The notes under the pieces: generated by a model
Told to the model about the DNA's origin: nothing
The model's input: the letters and a program-made list of their open reading frames with translations, nothing else
The model's database searches: none
Made by a program: the position numbers and the translations under genes
Shown: positions 13,356-14,023 of the stretch, piece by piece
Position numbering within the stretch: position 1 is the first letter of the stretch
Layout: each line of letters begins with the position of its first letter
Assembly (NCBI GenBank): GCA_943329595.2
Contig: CALQEM020000075.1
Location: 1-14,023, forward strand
Length of the DNA stretch: 14,023 bases
Direction: 5' to 3'
Source: CAIYMF01 sp943329595
GTDB taxonomy: Bacteria; Actinomycetota; Actinomycetes; S36-B12; CAIYMF01

Positions 13356-14023
13356 GTGAATCCGGACTCCGTCACAGAGCTGCGCTTCCGCGCTGACCTT
13401 CGCCGCTCGTGGCGGTTGTTCCGATCATTCGGGTCCGAGCAGACCGACCCCCACCGGTTCTACGGCGATCTGGCCCGCGACTCCGCGGCGCAGGTTGGGC
13501 ACTATGCGCCGCTGAACGGTGCTCGTCTCCTCGACGTCGGAGGCGGCCCTGGCTTCTTTCAGGAGGCGTTCGAAACCCGTGGAGCCACCTACGTGGCCCT
13601 TGACGCCGATGCTGGCGAGATGCGGCTGCACGGCCGCAGCCCCGGCGACCGCACGGTGCAGGGCGACGGCATGTCTCTGCCCTTTGCCACGGGTGCCTTC
13701 GACATCACCTACTCGTCGAATGTGGCCGAGCACGTTCCTCAGCCGTGGCGAATGGGCGATGAGATGCTGCGAGTGACCAGAGCAGGTGGAATGTGTCTGC
13801 TCAGTTACACCGTGTGGTTTGGGCCGTGGGGTGGGCACGAGAGCTTCCCATGGCACTATCTGGGTGGCGAGAGGGCGGCACTGCGGTATCAGAGGCATCA
13901 CGGCCACCCGCCCAAGCACCTGATCGGCGAGAGCCTGTTCAGGGTGACCACGGCCGACGGCATCCGCTGGGCTAGGTCGAGGAAGGGTGTCGAGGTGGTG
14001 GCCGTGGTTCCTCGATACCTGCC
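13356..14023 (+). CDS. class I SAM-dependent methyltransferase, 3' end outside window
   Basis: The reading frame stays open for 222 codons to the window end. The Rossmann core has motif I LLDVGGGPGFF (58-68), an acidic residue for the SAM ribose in ALDADAGEM (81-89), MSLPFATGAFDITYSSNVAEHV (motifs II-III region, 106-127 in part) and post-core MLRVTRAGG. SYTVWFGPWGGHE and a YLGGERAALRYQR stretch follow; I recall close counterparts of both in M. tuberculosis Rv0224c (about 254 residues). That would leave some 30 residues beyond the window. The substrate is unknown. The adjacent glycosyltransferase and membrane protein suggest modification of a glycan or glycolipid. GTG 13356 is chosen because homology-like sequence starts soon after it and a -10 box sits 6 nt upstream. 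Confidence 0.88.
   Translation, partial: MNPDSVTELRFRADLRRSWRLFRSFGSEQTDPHRFYGDLARDSAAQVGHYAPLNGARLLDVGGGPGFFQEAFETRGATYVALDADAGEMRLHGRSPGDRTVQGDGMSLPFATGAFDITYSSNVAEHVPQPWRMGDEMLRVTRAGGMCLLSYTVWFGPWGGHESFPWHYLGGERAALRYQRHHGHPPKHLIGESLFRVTTADGIRWARSRKGVEVVAVVPRYL

Overview
The window is about two-thirds G+C, with GTG/TTG starts, leaderless-looking genes and gene families typical of a high-GC actinomycete. I cannot name the genus. The order tRNA-Leu, pdtaR-type ANTAR regulator, branched-chain amino acid binding lipoprotein, hotdog thioesterase, polA is one I associate with Actinomycetes in general. The right half carries genes best known from the cell-wall arabinan biology of Mycobacterium, but in an order unlike the mycobacterial chromosome. 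No transposase, integrase, CRISPR array or phage gene is visible.

Layout. Positions 1-364 hold no convincing gene. They contain a duplicated module: a 58-bp hairpin element, an 11-bp minisatellite and a short tail resembling the adjacent tRNA 3' end. Next is a minus-strand tRNA-Leu(CAA) (365-438) with an unusually short variable loop. Then come pdtaR (489-1115, +), a branched-chain amino acid type binding lipoprotein with no permease genes beside it (1270-2541, +), a hotdog thioesterase (2600-3097, -) and polA (3121-5811, +). The last two diverge from a 23-bp spacer carrying two overlapping -10 boxes.

A four-gene minus-strand operon with overlapping reading frames (10102 down to 5818) encodes a Wzx/MATE-like flippase, the UbiA-type decaprenyl-phosphate phosphoribosyltransferase, DprE1 and DprE2. 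The last three convert decaprenyl phosphate plus PRPP toward decaprenyl-phosphoryl-D-arabinose (DPA). DPA is the only known arabinofuranose donor for arabinogalactan and lipoarabinomannan. In Mycobacterium one more phosphatase step is assigned elsewhere. The flippase is a natural candidate to carry DPA or a related lipid-linked sugar across the membrane.

Divergent from this operon are a 588-residue polytopic membrane protein with a large exported domain (10182-11948, +) and a 46-residue DUF2613-like small membrane protein (11977-12117, +). They are followed by a family-4 glycosyltransferase (12147-13298, -) and a class I methyltransferase cut by the window end (13356-14023, +). From memory, this alternating-strand trio matches the order of M. 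tuberculosis Rv0226c-Rv0225-Rv0224c read in reverse. The DUF2613-type peptide recalls Rv0236A beside aftD. The right half is therefore best read as a compact envelope-glycan locus that makes DPA, flips it and perhaps uses it.

A recurring regulatory theme is a TAGGNT or TACGGT -10 box 6-7 nt upstream of the start codon, suggesting leaderless mRNAs for pdtaR, the thioesterase, polA, the glycosyltransferase and the methyltransferase.
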